Assembly: GCA_964621165.1 (NCBI GenBank)
Contig: CAZULC010000001.1
Span: 286,500 to 350,499, forward strand
Reading direction: 5' to 3'
DNA: 64,000 bases
DNA from: UMGS1696 sp964621165
GTDB taxonomy: Bacteria > Bacillota > Clostridia > Oscillospirales > CAG-272
The translations under genes and the position numbers were made by a program. The notes beneath the pieces were generated by a model. It was not told where the DNA came from. It saw nothing but the letters and a program-made list of their open reading frames with translations, and searched no databases. Positions 33,461-41,668 of this stretch are shown piece after piece. The stretch's first letter is position 1; each line of letters starts with the position of its first letter.

Positions 33461-34609
33461 TTACGTTTTTTCATCAAATGGCTCGCCTTTTACCGCTCCA
33501 ATGCACATGACGGCCTGTGTGTCGGTGTTCTCCCACCAGTTTTCGCTGATGAAGCAGCCACACTCGTCGAAGGTGACGTTTCCGCCGAACTCCGGGTCAT
33601 GCTGGAAGAAATTCCAACCGTAAAGGGTTATGTTATTGTCAAGGGACTGATTTGAGGTTTCGGCAGAAGTTCCCCATTCCCGGTAGCCGGTGATTATGCA
33701 GGGTTCCGGTGGTCCTATGATACCCAGCGCTATGCAGGGGTAGCCTTCGTCTATGTGGGACTTGATGAAGTTTGTGAAGTCGTCCTTGGTGGTGGTTTTG
33801 TCCCGCCCGGTGAAGAAGAATTCCCGTCCCAAAGCTTCTGCTGGGATTCTGTAGACGCCGCCGCTTTCGTCGAAGGTGTGGCAGATGTCAACGTTGCTCA
33901 GGTCCCAGTCGAGGCTGTTCCACGCGAATCTGAACGCGGCTCCGGTGATTGCCATGGTTGTGGGGCAGTCAACGTCCTCACCGAGGTAGGCGAGAGTTGA
34001 TTTGAGGCAGATGGGGTAGGGTGTACAGCCGCCGTATTCGCCGAAGCCAGCCTTGGGGATGCCATATAAGATGGTGCTGTTGGTGGATTGTTTTGTCATG
34101 GGTATGTCGCTCCTTTGTTCTTTTTTGGGAATAATGCCTACGCTGAATATACCGTCACATAATTGCACCTTTCCGACAATGGGTCGTTCTGAAAAAGATT
34201 TGTCGCCATGCTGCGGGAGTTTTGTTTTGTCGTCGTGGGATAGCTTTACGGTTTCAGCTTCAGAAGTGCCGTTTTGCCTGTCGGGGCTTCCCGACCTGAA
34301 TTTGCTGGGATTCATGCCTGTGATTCTGTGGAATGAGCGGGTGTAGGTTTCATGGCTGGAGAAGCCGTACTTTAGTGCTATGTCGAGTATGGTTTTGTCC
34401 GAGTGGAGGAGGTCGAGGGCTGAGCGGTGGATTTTCCGCGTGAGGATATACCTTGTGATTGGCATGCCTGTGTCGTGGCGGAACTGGGTTCGGATATGCA
34501 CCCACGAGAAGCCGAGTGCTTTTTGGATTTGCTCCGGTGTGAGTGGGGAGTCGAGAATATGGGACTCGATATAGCGGATTGCGGCTATGGTGCAGAGTGG
34601 ATAGCTCAT
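33461..34609 (-). CDS. AraC-type helix-turn-helix plus BtrH_N/C39-like domain, joined through a family A repeat
   Basis: One open frame of 382 residues. Residues 1-100 are a two-HTH AraC DNA-binding domain (DIALKYGFSSHETYTRSFH). Residues 105-132 are encoded by an 84-bp family A repeat (34212-34295). From M171 (ATG 34099) comes a cysteine-peptidase-like domain (GIPKAGFGEYGGCTPYPIC, then GEDVDC and GFRFAWN-like GAAFRFAWN) as in BtrH N-terminal proteins. AAAGGAG 10 nt before ATG 34099 suggests the second domain was once, or still is, a separate gene. The frame ends early at 33461 relative to the family; the remainder lies out of frame at 32977-33460. AAAGGAA precedes the first ATG. Confidence 0.6.
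   Translation of the reverse strand: MSYPLCTIAAIRYIESHILDSPLTPEQIQKALGFSWVHIRTQFRHDTGMPITRYILTRKIHRSALDLLHSDKTILDIALKYGFSSHETYTRSFHRITGMNPSKFRSGSPDRQNGTSEAETVKLSHDDKTKLPQHGDKSFSERPIVGKVQLCDGIFSVGIIPKKEQRSDIPMTKQSTNSTILYGIPKAGFGEYGGCTPYPICLKSTLAYLGEDVDCPTTMAITGAAFRFAWNSLDWDLSNVDICHTFDESGGVYRIPAEALGREFFFTGRDKTTTKDDFTNFIKSHIDEGYPCIALGIIGPPEPCIITGYREWGTSAETSNQSLDNNITLYGWNFFQHDPEFGGNVTFDECGCFISENWWENTDTQAVMCIGAVKGEPFDEKT
34212..34295 (+). repeat. Family A hairpin repeat, 84-bp copy inside an open reading frame
   Basis: Starts TGCGGGAG, contains GTCGTCGTGGGAT and ends with GTCGGG-GCTT-CCCGAC (34280-34295). The stem differs from the 20-kb and 25-kb copies at pairs two and three, on both strands. 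The length is exactly 28 codons, so the minus-strand frame stays open across it. Confidence 0.85.
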
Positions 34610-34684
34610 TGGCGTTATTCCTTTATGTGGGGTGATGGTTGTATTATAGCACAGGGGAGCGGGTTTGTCTTGACGATTCTGATG

Positions 34685-34714
34685 AAAAGAAAAACCCCGG
34701 GGTGAATCCGGGGC
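34685..34714 (-). terminator. Rho-independent terminator after the third Gfo/Idh gene
   Basis: On the minus strand CCCCGG (34712-34707) pairs with CCGGGG (34699-34694) around a 7-nt loop, followed by TTTTTCTTTT. It lies 15 nt past the stop of the gene at 34729. Confidence 0.85.
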
Positions 34715-34728
34715 TGGTTTAGGTTTCG

Positions 34729-35808
34729 TTACAGCTCAATCTCGACTTCGTGACCGCATGCGTTGGATCTGATAATGCCGTCGATGATGGCTTGGTTATA
34801 TATAATCTGCGACGTGGGGATGGGAGCGCCGGTGCCGTTTTTCACAGCGTCGATGAACGCGCGGATTTTGGACTCGAACATGCCCATTTTCACGTTATTA
34901 CCTTCAACGGGGATTTCGGTTGCGATCTGTTTACCTTCTTCGTTGTCCTTATAGAGGATGAGATCTCCTGCGGCGCCGTCCCAGCAGCATCCGACGGGGG
35001 CTTTTACTTTAAGTCCGGCTTCGGTGCCGAAGAACATTGAGTCGCCGGTGGTATCCATATTCATAGCCCACGACGCGCGGTAGTCGATTACAATATCGCC
35101 CTCACAGCGGATCATTGCCACGGCGAAATCGTCGTCGACTGTGAATCTTGCGGCTTCTGCGTATTTTTTGGGATTTTTACCGAAGTAAGCGAACTGTTTA
35201 GCGGAGACTGTGAGCGGTTTAGGGTAGCCGATAGAGTTAAGAGCGAAGTCGAGGCCATAGCAGCCTATATCACCTACAGCGCCCACTGCGGCTTTATCCT
35301 TTTCGATAAATGTGCGTCCGGGGATACCCTTGACTCGACCTCCGCCGACTACCACGTAGTAGACCTTTCCGAGGACTCCTGAGTCAATGACTTCGCGGAC
35401 CTTTTTGACGTTAGCGCCGTATCTTGGCTGGAATCCGACTGTGACGAAATGGTTTGTAGCCTTCTCGACCGCGCATATGGCCTTAGCCTCGTCGAGAGTG
35501 ACGCACATAGGTTTTTCGAGCATGACGTCTTTTCCCGAGGTGAGCGCGCAGATAGTAGGTGCGGCGTGCTGGGAGTTATAGGTACACACGGACACAGCGT
35601 CAATATCGTCTCTTGCGCACAGTTCCTCATGTGTTTCATAAGCGGCAGCGTCGGTCAAGCCGAATTCGTCGAGGAACTTTCTTGCCTTTCCGGGAACAAT
35701 ATCAGCTCCGGCTACGACTTCCACGTCATCGAAACTCTTATAAGCCCGTGCGTGGTTATGCGCGATTCCACCGGTACCGATAATCCCGATTCTAAGTTTA
35801 TCCTTCAT
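34729..35808 (-). CDS. Gfo/Idh/MocA family oxidoreductase (3)
   Basis: 359 residues. Rossmann motif IIGTGGIAHNHA near 9-20, GKDVMLEKPMC near 92 with the EKP Lys, and GDIGCYGLD near 178, the common metal-independent G-D-x-G/H active-site segment with the catalytic Asp region. It is more distant from the other two Gfo/Idh genes than they are from each other. AAAGG precedes the ATG. The 5' region is family C copy 2, the same element that precedes the GH2 gene, so the two genes may share control. Confidence 0.9.
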   Translation of the reverse strand: MKDKLRIGIIGTGGIAHNHARAYKSFDDVEVVAGADIVPGKARKFLDEFGLTDAAAYETHEELCARDDIDAVSVCTYNSQHAAPTICALTSGKDVMLEKPMCVTLDEAKAICAVEKATNHFVTVGFQPRYGANVKKVREVIDSGVLGKVYYVVVGGGRVKGIPGRTFIEKDKAAVGAVGDIGCYGLDFALNSIGYPKPLTVSAKQFAYFGKNPKKYAEAARFTVDDDFAVAMIRCEGDIVIDYRASWAMNMDTTGDSMFFGTEAGLKVKAPVGCCWDGAAGDLILYKDNEEGKQIATEIPVEGNNVKMGMFESKIRAFIDAVKNGTGAPIPTSQIIYNQAIIDGIIRSNACGHEVEIEL

Positions 35809-35867
35809 ATGTTTTATACCAACCTTTCTTGGTGAGATTTTGTTTTATGTGTAATACAGTGATGGGA

Positions 35868-36206
35868 AACGAGGGGAGACGCGCTTCTTGAAAGAAGCTG
35901 TGCAAGAACTTTACTCCTCATTCTTTATCACGTTCAGTTGAGTAGGGGAACGGTCACTTCGTACAATTCTGCAGCTTAGCAGGGAGGAGTCCGGATAAGG
36001 TGGAGCGATCCAGGGGATGAGGACACAGTGGCTGACAGCAGTCAGGGACCGCCTTGTTGGAGATAGATTGCTATCTCCGGTACACGTTCCCGACCCCTGC
36101 CTGCCCACGCCGGATTCAGATTGCGGGATGAAGCAGTGATAACGTTTTATTTACAGCAGTTATATCAGCGCGAGCGGAGTGCTTGCCGCGGAGAATATCA
36201 GGACGG
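35868..36206 (-). repeat. Family C element, copy 2
   Basis: Shares with 22797-23227 the order GCTTCTT...AGAAGC, hairpin GGAGATAG-ATTG-CTATCTCC (36059-36078) flanked by GGGAC and GTTCC arms, CTGCCCACGCCGG and GCAGTGATAACG...GTTATATCAGCGCGAGCG. The hairpin loop differs from copy 1 while the stem is kept. It begins 60 bp upstream of the Gfo/Idh start. 36207-36295 holds nothing recognised. Confidence 0.7.
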
Positions 36207-36295
36207 ATTACGATTCTGGAATATGGTTTGCAGTAGTTTCGCGAATCAGGACGGTGCCAGATTCTGCAATCCAGTGCGGAGTAGTGCAGCGATAC

Positions 36296-37234
36296 TTATA
36301 CCGCGGCAAGCCACTGGGCGAACATTACTATGGGTGCAATTGTTACTGTGCAGAACAGGACTGACGAGCCTACGAGCTCACTTGCGTATCCGGGGGAGAT
36401 TTTATACATTTCGTCGAACATTGTGACCACCGCCGCGCAGGGCATTGCCGCCATTATTGTGCCGAAGACTATCATATATTCGGGGAGTCCCACGAGTTTT
36501 AATATACATGCGGTGAGGAGGGGCATTATTACGAGTTTTACTATATTTGTGTAGTAGACGTTTTTATTTTTAAGCATTATTTTCAGCGAGCGGCGGGAGA
36601 GGTTTGCTCCGGAGATTATCATTGATATGGGGGTGCAGATATTACTTAGATATGACGTGAGGTTGAGGAGGGGCTGGGGGAGGGGAAGGTGGAGAACGAA
36701 CAGTGTTAAGCCTATGATGCAGGGCAGTGTGCCATAGTTGAGGATTATTTTCTTTGGTGTGATTTTTATGTCGTTGCGCTTTCTTGCTAAAATCATGATT
36801 CCCCATGTCCAGACGAAGAGGTGGAAGGACACGATATAGAACGCGCCATAGAAGAGGCCCTCTTCACCGAAGATTGAGTTTACGATAGGGAAGCCGATGA
36901 AGCCGCAGTTTGCGAAGAACATTGAGTATTCGGAGAGCTTTTGTTCATCGAAGTCGCGGATGGGTCGGGCGAGGAGGAAAGCCACAGCCGCCATTGCCCC
37001 ATGCATACAGAGGCCGAGAGCGAGAATTTTCAGTCCTGTTATTAGGTTTTCCCGGGTGTACTCTTGGGAAATGAGGGCGTTTATGATGAGAAAGGGCTGA
37101 CCCAATTTTATGATTAGTGTGGAGAGGCGTTCGGTGGAAATTTCGTCTGTGATTTTCGTCTTACCCGTGATATAGCCTGCCAAAAGAAGCAGTGCGAGGG
37201 TGGCGACGGTTGATAATAGCTCGCTTGTCTGCAT
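36296..37234 (-). CDS. AEC family transporter
   Basis: 312 residues with about ten transmembrane helices in two halves of five, the layout of the auxin efflux carrier (AEC) family. Typical segments are TLALLLLAGYITGK near the N-terminus, LIIKLGQPFLIINAL, and the second-half PISMIISGANLSRRS, which corresponds to the conserved P-x-S-hydrophobic crossover. Bacterial members export or import small organic acids such as malate. The gene ends 5 nt before the amidase stop region on the same strand, so it could be cotranscribed with it. Substrate unknown. Confidence 0.85.
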   Translation of the reverse strand: MQTSELLSTVATLALLLLAGYITGKTKITDEISTERLSTLIIKLGQPFLIINALISQEYTRENLITGLKILALGLCMHGAMAAVAFLLARPIRDFDEQKLSEYSMFFANCGFIGFPIVNSIFGEEGLFYGAFYIVSFHLFVWTWGIMILARKRNDIKITPKKIILNYGTLPCIIGLTLFVLHLPLPQPLLNLTSYLSNICTPISMIISGANLSRRSLKIMLKNKNVYYTNIVKLVIMPLLTACILKLVGLPEYMIVFGTIMAAMPCAAVVTMFDEMYKISPGYASELVGSSVLFCTVTIAPIVMFAQWLAAV

Positions 37235-37238
37235 GATG

Positions 37239-39176
37239 TTACCGTTTCAATGATATATCGTTTGATGTGGAGTTTTCGTGGGTATTGTCAGGGGAATCGT
37301 CATCTGTGTCGTAGTTTTCCGTGGAATCATCATCTGAGTCATATTCTTCCGTGGGTTCCTGCTCGAAGTGGGCGGCGTTAAGTCTCAGATGACGCTTTTT
37401 TGCCTTGGATTTGGCGTTGATTACCATTACGGCGCAGAGCACTATCTGAATCACTATAATCACTCCGGCCGCGATTGCAACGGGGCTTGAGAAGAAGGGC
37501 GTTTTGACCTTATTCCCCGGGAGTTGGTCGGTGATATTGCCACAGAACTTACATATGTACTTTCCGGTCTGCTCGTCGTAGTCGTAGGAGTGGGGCGTTG
37601 CCTGATAGAGTGTGGTTTTCACATCGCCGCAGGCGGAGCATTTTTCCCTTTTGAATCCGTCCTCGGTGCAGGTGGGGTTGACTTCCATCTGGGTCTCGTA
37701 GTTGTGGCCGACAGCGGGAATTTCCTCCGTATAGGTGCGGCCGCAGATTGAGCAGGTTTTTTCGGTGAGTCCGGTTTCGGTGCAGGTGGGAGGGGTGGTT
37801 TTCTCGGTGAAGTCGTGATCGCAGGTGGATAGTATTTCCTGTTTTTCTTTCCCACAAACAGTACAGGTGTAGAGGATGTATCCGTCCTCCGCGTCGGTTG
37901 GCTCCACTCTTGACTGTTCGGTGTAGCTGTGGCCGATGGGTGGGATGGTTTCTTCTTCGGTTATGCCGCAGATTTTGCATTTTCTCACGGTTTTACCCGG
38001 ATTTTCGCAGTCGGCTCCCGTCTGTTCGATGACTTCTAGGTCGTGAGGCTCGCCCGGGCGGATTTCTTCGATTTCATCCCCGCATCGGGTGCATTTCTGC
38101 CGCAGAACGCCGTCGTAGCCGTGACCGGGGTTTGTGTCCTCGATGATTGCGTATTTGTGACCATATGCAGGGACTGTTTCGGTATAGCCGTGGACGGTGC
38201 AGGGATATCCTTTGTCGTTGAGGTTATACGATATCTGGCAGATCCAGTTTATTGTTCCGTCCGTTGTGCAGGTGGCTTCGGTTTCACTTTCCTTGCGGTA
38301 GAAGTGGCCGTCGGGATTTGGCGCGAGGGTTATGGTGCCGGTTTTTGCTGAGCAGACCGTGCATCTGAACGAGGCCTGACCGTCGAGGGTGCAGTTTGAG
38401 GGGAAGTCCACTGTTCGCTCAGCTGGAAAGTCATGGGTGTGTCCGAAGTAATAATCTATAAGTGCGTCAGCTTCAGCACGGGCGATTTTTTTCAGGTTTT
38501 CGTCCTTGTCGATGATTTCCGCGTCGGACTCATTTGTGAGGTAGCCGTGTTCCACAATAATCGAGGGAATCCCGAACTTGGAACACCATGTATTTACGGA
38601 GTAGTAGTCGCTCTTCTGGCCGAGGGAGGTGTGGCTTGGCATGTCCCACTGTTTTTCGTCGTTCCAGTAGTAGACGCCCAGCTCGTCGCCCGTGTCCTCT
38701 ATTTCCTTGATTTCGCCCTTTGCGATACCGACGGCTTTGTTTATATTGGTGAGGATTTTGTCCGATAAGGTGTAGGCCGAGAACTCGTCGACAACTGTAA
38801 TATAGGCTTCAACGCCGTTTACGTAGTCCGCGTCGCTGCTGTTGCAGTGGAGTGAGAGGAAGAGATCGGCGTTATGCTCCTTTGCCACAAGCGCCCGGGG
38901 CAGGATTTTTGAGTAGCTGTCGTCTTCCCGGGTGAGAAAGACTTCAAACCGGCCGTCAGCGGTGAGGTAATCCCTTAGATATCCGCTTATGAGCAGGTTA
39001 TAGACTTTTTCGGTTCTTGCTCCGGTGTCAGTTCCCCCGTCAATTCCGCCGTGACCCGGGTCGAGGACCACAGTGATTTTATCCCCGTTCATTGCGCGGG
39101 CCGGAAGAGTAACGGCTGAGGCGAGGCAGACAAGAAGCAGAAGAAGCGGTAGAATGCAGATATATTTTTTCATCAA
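37239..39176 (-). CDS. N-acetylmuramoyl-L-alanine amidase with CxxC repeats and C-terminal anchor
   Basis: 645 residues. Signal peptide at about 1-28, then an Amidase_3 domain (35-245): VLDPGHGGIDGG with the first zinc His, TEKVYN with the Glu ligand, LSLHCNSSD with the second His, and IVEHGYLTN with the catalytic Glu. It cleaves the bond between muramic acid and the stem peptide. Residues 255-560 hold seven or eight repeats of the form CxxCG...E-I-P-x-x-GH-x-Y, typical of surface proteins in gut Clostridia. A transmembrane helix near 572-592 (VAIAAGVIIVIQIVLCAVMV) and an acidic tail with EYDSDDDSTENYDTDDDS follow. It is upstream of the AEC transporter on the same strand. Confidence 0.93.
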   Translation of the reverse strand: MMKKYICILPLLLLLVCLASAVTLPARAMNGDKITVVLDPGHGGIDGGTDTGARTEKVYNLLISGYLRDYLTADGRFEVFLTREDDSYSKILPRALVAKEHNADLFLSLHCNSSDADYVNGVEAYITVVDEFSAYTLSDKILTNINKAVGIAKGEIKEIEDTGDELGVYYWNDEKQWDMPSHTSLGQKSDYYSVNTWCSKFGIPSIIVEHGYLTNESDAEIIDKDENLKKIARAEADALIDYYFGHTHDFPAERTVDFPSNCTLDGQASFRCTVCSAKTGTITLAPNPDGHFYRKESETEATCTTDGTINWICQISYNLNDKGYPCTVHGYTETVPAYGHKYAIIEDTNPGHGYDGVLRQKCTRCGDEIEEIRPGEPHDLEVIEQTGADCENPGKTVRKCKICGITEEETIPPIGHSYTEQSRVEPTDAEDGYILYTCTVCGKEKQEILSTCDHDFTEKTTPPTCTETGLTEKTCSICGRTYTEEIPAVGHNYETQMEVNPTCTEDGFKREKCSACGDVKTTLYQATPHSYDYDEQTGKYICKFCGNITDQLPGNKVKTPFFSSPVAIAAGVIIVIQIVLCAVMVINAKSKAKKRHLRLNAAHFEQEPTEEYDSDDDSTENYDTDDDSPDNTHENSTSNDISLKR

Positions 39177-39279
39177 TACAATGAGTATTTCTAATTCTTT
39201 CAGAATTAATAATTCAACATTTCATAAAATTATATCATATCGTCGGGTGGAATGCAATATTTTCGGGAAAATTTCGCAA

Positions 39280-39332
39280 AAAAATAAAATCCGCCGTGGA
39301 TGGTCTGAAAAATTCAGCATTCGGCGGATTTA
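39280..39332 (-). terminator. Rho-independent terminator upstream of the amidase gene
   Basis: On the minus strand AAATCCGCCG (39331-39322) pairs with CGGCGGATTTT (39296-39286), with an inner CTGAA/TTCAG stem, followed by ATTTTTTTG. It would end transcripts coming from the 72-residue gene at 39627-39845 and separates them from the amidase. Confidence 0.75.
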
Positions 39333-39462
39333 TGGATAACCGCGTTAGGAAAGGAGGTGATTTGTTTGCGGTAGATCCCAATGATAATTTTGCGCAGGTG
39401 CGGAACAATTGCACAGTACCCGGATGTGCGGCTCGCGTCTGCATGACTTCGGCTGAACATTG

Positions 39463-39566
39463 CATTATTGCACAAGTCCCAGTTGTATGGCTCATTATTG
39501 CACAAGTCCCAGTTGTACGGCTCATTATTGCACAAGTCCCAGTTGTACGGCTCATTATTGCACAAG
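39463..39566. repeat. 30-bp minisatellite, three full copies and one partial
   Basis: CATTATTGCACAAGTCCC begins at 39463, 39493, 39523 and 39553 with an exact 30-bp period; copies differ by one base (TATGG or TACGG). Because 30 is a multiple of three, it encodes decapeptide repeats on either strand (IIAQVPVVRL on plus, CNNEPYNWDL on minus). A very strong AAAGGAGGTGAT lies upstream on the plus strand at 39350-39361, followed by TTG, and a plus frame stays open through the repeats, but no family is recognised. Confidence 0.8.
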
Positions 39567-39626
39567 CTTCAGATTACACAGCCCCGTTTACAGCCCCGGT
39601 TTGCGGCACCTGCGTGAAGGAATGGC

Positions 39627-39845
39627 TCAGAACAGCTTTTTCAGGCCGTCAAGCGCGCTTCCGATTTTATCAAGGGAGACTTTGGCTTTGACTCCGTCCA
39701 CTACCTTCTGAATCTGCTCTTCCGGAAGGTCAACACCAAGCAGCTCTTCAACTACCTTGACCGGTTCTTTCGCGAATCTGCTCTTGAGGTTCTCGTCGGT
39801 CGTGACTTTCTTTACGATTTCTTCGATTTTATCTTTGATTTCCAT
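39627..39845 (-). CDS. Small helical protein of 72 residues, leader-peptide-like
   Basis: The sequence starts MEIKDKIEEIVKKVTTDENL and continues with FAKEPVKVVEELLGVDLPEEQI. The F-x-x-x-P-x-x-V...GVxLP pattern resembles the leader part of Nif11/NHLP-type RiPP precursors, but also a common family of short Clostridia proteins of unknown function. There is no Gly-Gly cleavage site, no Cys-rich core and no RiPP enzyme nearby, so a RiPP role is not supported. AAAGGAA lies upstream of the ATG. It points away from the gene at 40115, leaving 39846-40114 as a divergent promoter region. Confidence 0.6.
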   Translation of the reverse strand: MEIKDKIEEIVKKVTTDENLKSRFAKEPVKVVEELLGVDLPEEQIQKVVDGVKAKVSLDKIGSALDGLKKLF

Positions 39846-40032
39846 TTTATATAATTCCTTTGTACAGTCTTTGCTTTTCGATAATAATATTATATCACAT
39901 AATTCCGCGAAAATCAAGAGTATGGGGAGAAAATCGGGTAATGAAACTTTATGAATTTTTTTTGATACAAAATACACGACGAAAATTGACTGACAGTTCA
40001 CCATTTGTTTACAACAAAATGAAGCTTTCGAG

Positions 40033-40061
40033 TTGACTCCCTGCAAAAACTGTGCTATAAT
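40033..40061 (+). promoter_or_regulatory. Sigma-A-type promoter for the Re-citrate-synthase-like gene
   Basis: TTGACT at 40033-40038, a 17-nt spacer and TATAAT at 40056-40061. The start near 40068 gives a leader of about 47 nt before ATG 40115. Confidence 0.8.
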
Positions 40062-40114
40062 ATACCCATAAAATGGATTTATTCCTGCAAAAATGAATTG
40101 AGCGATAATGAATT

Positions 40115-41545
40115 ATGCACAAAATTACCTTTGACGTAACCAATCCCGAGAAGTACCTGAACAATACGAAGGTTGAATATTCTCCCTCTACGCACCTGAT
40201 CGAGCAGTCGGTGGACAAATATCCCCTGCAGGAGCGCACCGATCCCAACCTCTACCGCCAGCTTTTCGACTACGAGAGCGTGCCGAAGGTCTCCTTCAAC
40301 CACCGGCTTGTGCCGACTCAGATGCCGGAGAAAATCAGAATCACCGACACAACGTTCCGGGACGGCCAGCAATCCATGCACCCATTCACGGTTGAGCAGA
40401 TTGTGGAGCTGTACAAAATGCTTCACCGTCTGGGCGGCAAAAACGGCATAATCAGCCAGTCGGAGTTCTTCGTCTACACGGAAAAGGACAGGGAAGCCCT
40501 TCTGAAATGCCTTGACCTTGGATACGAATTCCCTGAGGTTACAACGTGGATTCGGGCTTCAAAGGCGGATTTTGAGCTGGTGAAGTCCCTCGGCATCCGT
40601 GAAACCGGCGTTCTCGTCAGCTGCTCCGACTACCATATTTACAATAAAATGGGACTCACCCGCTCTCAGGCGATGGAGAAATACCTTGGGGTCTGCGCGG
40701 ACATTATGGACATGGGGATCTCGCCCCGCTGTCACTTCGAGGACATAACCCGGGCGGACTTCTACGGCTTCGTTATTCCATTTGCTGAGGCCCTCGAGTG
40801 CCTGAGCGAGCAGTATGGTATACCGGTGAAAATACGTGCCTGCGACACAATGGGCTACGGCGTGACCTATCCCGGCGCGGCTCTCCCCCGTTCAGTTCCC
40901 GGAATCATCTACGGCCTGAACCACTACGCCGGAATCCCCTCGGAGAGGCTTGAGTGGCACGGACACAACGATTTTTACAAGGCGGTGGCGAACTCATCAA
41001 CGGCGTGGCTCTACGGCTGTTCCGCAGTCAACTGCACCATGCTTGGAATCGGCGAGAGGTGCGGCAACACTCCCCTTGAGGCCATGGTGATGGAGTACGC
41101 TTCCTTAAGGGGTGACACCGACGGCATGGATCTCTCGGTCATCACGGAAATCGGCGAGTACTTTGAGCATGAAATCGGCTACGAAATTCCCCCGCGGACT
41201 CCTTTTGTGGGTCGGGACTTCAACGTGACAAAAGCCGGAATCCATGCCGACGGACTCATGAAGGACGAGGAAATCTACAACATCTTCAACACACAGAAGC
41301 TGTTGAACCGTCCGGCTATGGTCTCCATAAATCAGCGCAGCGGACTTGCCGGAATCGCGTACTGGCTGAAAACCCGCAAGCCTGACGAGGAAGCCGTGCT
41401 GTTTGAAAAGAGGTCGGATTTGGTAGCCCGCATGAAGGAAAAAATAGATCGGGTATACGAGGACGGCCGCGACACAAACATGTCCGACGAAGAAATGGTT
41501 GAGATTTACTTCGACTGCAAGCGGGAGACGGACGTGAATATATAG
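40115..41545 (+). CDS. Isopropylmalate/homocitrate synthase superfamily, candidate Re-citrate synthase
   Basis: 476 residues. A 75-residue N-terminal extension (LYRQLFDYESVPKVSFNHR) precedes the HMGL-like barrel with ITDTTFRDGQQ near 75-85, RCHFEDITRADFYGF near 210, WHGHNDFYKAVANSS near 285 (HxHND metal site) and GIGERCGNTPLEA near 320. Unlike the gene at 2431 it has no LeuA regulatory domain. This long-N-terminus subgroup in anaerobes is usually named 2-isopropylmalate synthase, and Re-citrate synthases belong to the same superfamily. If it makes citrate from oxaloacetate and acetyl-CoA, it would feed glutamate synthesis. Which reaction it runs cannot be fixed by eye. Confidence 0.7.
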   Translation: MHKITFDVTNPEKYLNNTKVEYSPSTHLIEQSVDKYPLQERTDPNLYRQLFDYESVPKVSFNHRLVPTQMPEKIRITDTTFRDGQQSMHPFTVEQIVELYKMLHRLGGKNGIISQSEFFVYTEKDREALLKCLDLGYEFPEVTTWIRASKADFELVKSLGIRETGVLVSCSDYHIYNKMGLTRSQAMEKYLGVCADIMDMGISPRCHFEDITRADFYGFVIPFAEALECLSEQYGIPVKIRACDTMGYGVTYPGAALPRSVPGIIYGLNHYAGIPSERLEWHGHNDFYKAVANSSTAWLYGCSAVNCTMLGIGERCGNTPLEAMVMEYASLRGDTDGMDLSVITEIGEYFEHEIGYEIPPRTPFVGRDFNVTKAGIHADGLMKDEEIYNIFNTQKLLNRPAMVSINQRSGLAGIAYWLKTRKPDEEAVLFEKRSDLVARMKEKIDRVYEDGRDTNMSDEEMVEIYFDCKRETDVNI

Positions 41546-41668
41546 TGTAATTGTACAAAAGTTTTCTTTAAATTTGTGCAATACCGTCATATTTCAGCTT
41601 GATGGACTGTCGTAAATGAAGTATAATATCCCTCGGTAAAGAGATTTTATTTTTACGCGGGGGACTTT

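Noticed and set aside
39463..39566. CRISPR array
   Set aside because: The 30-bp repeats are head to tail with no spacers.
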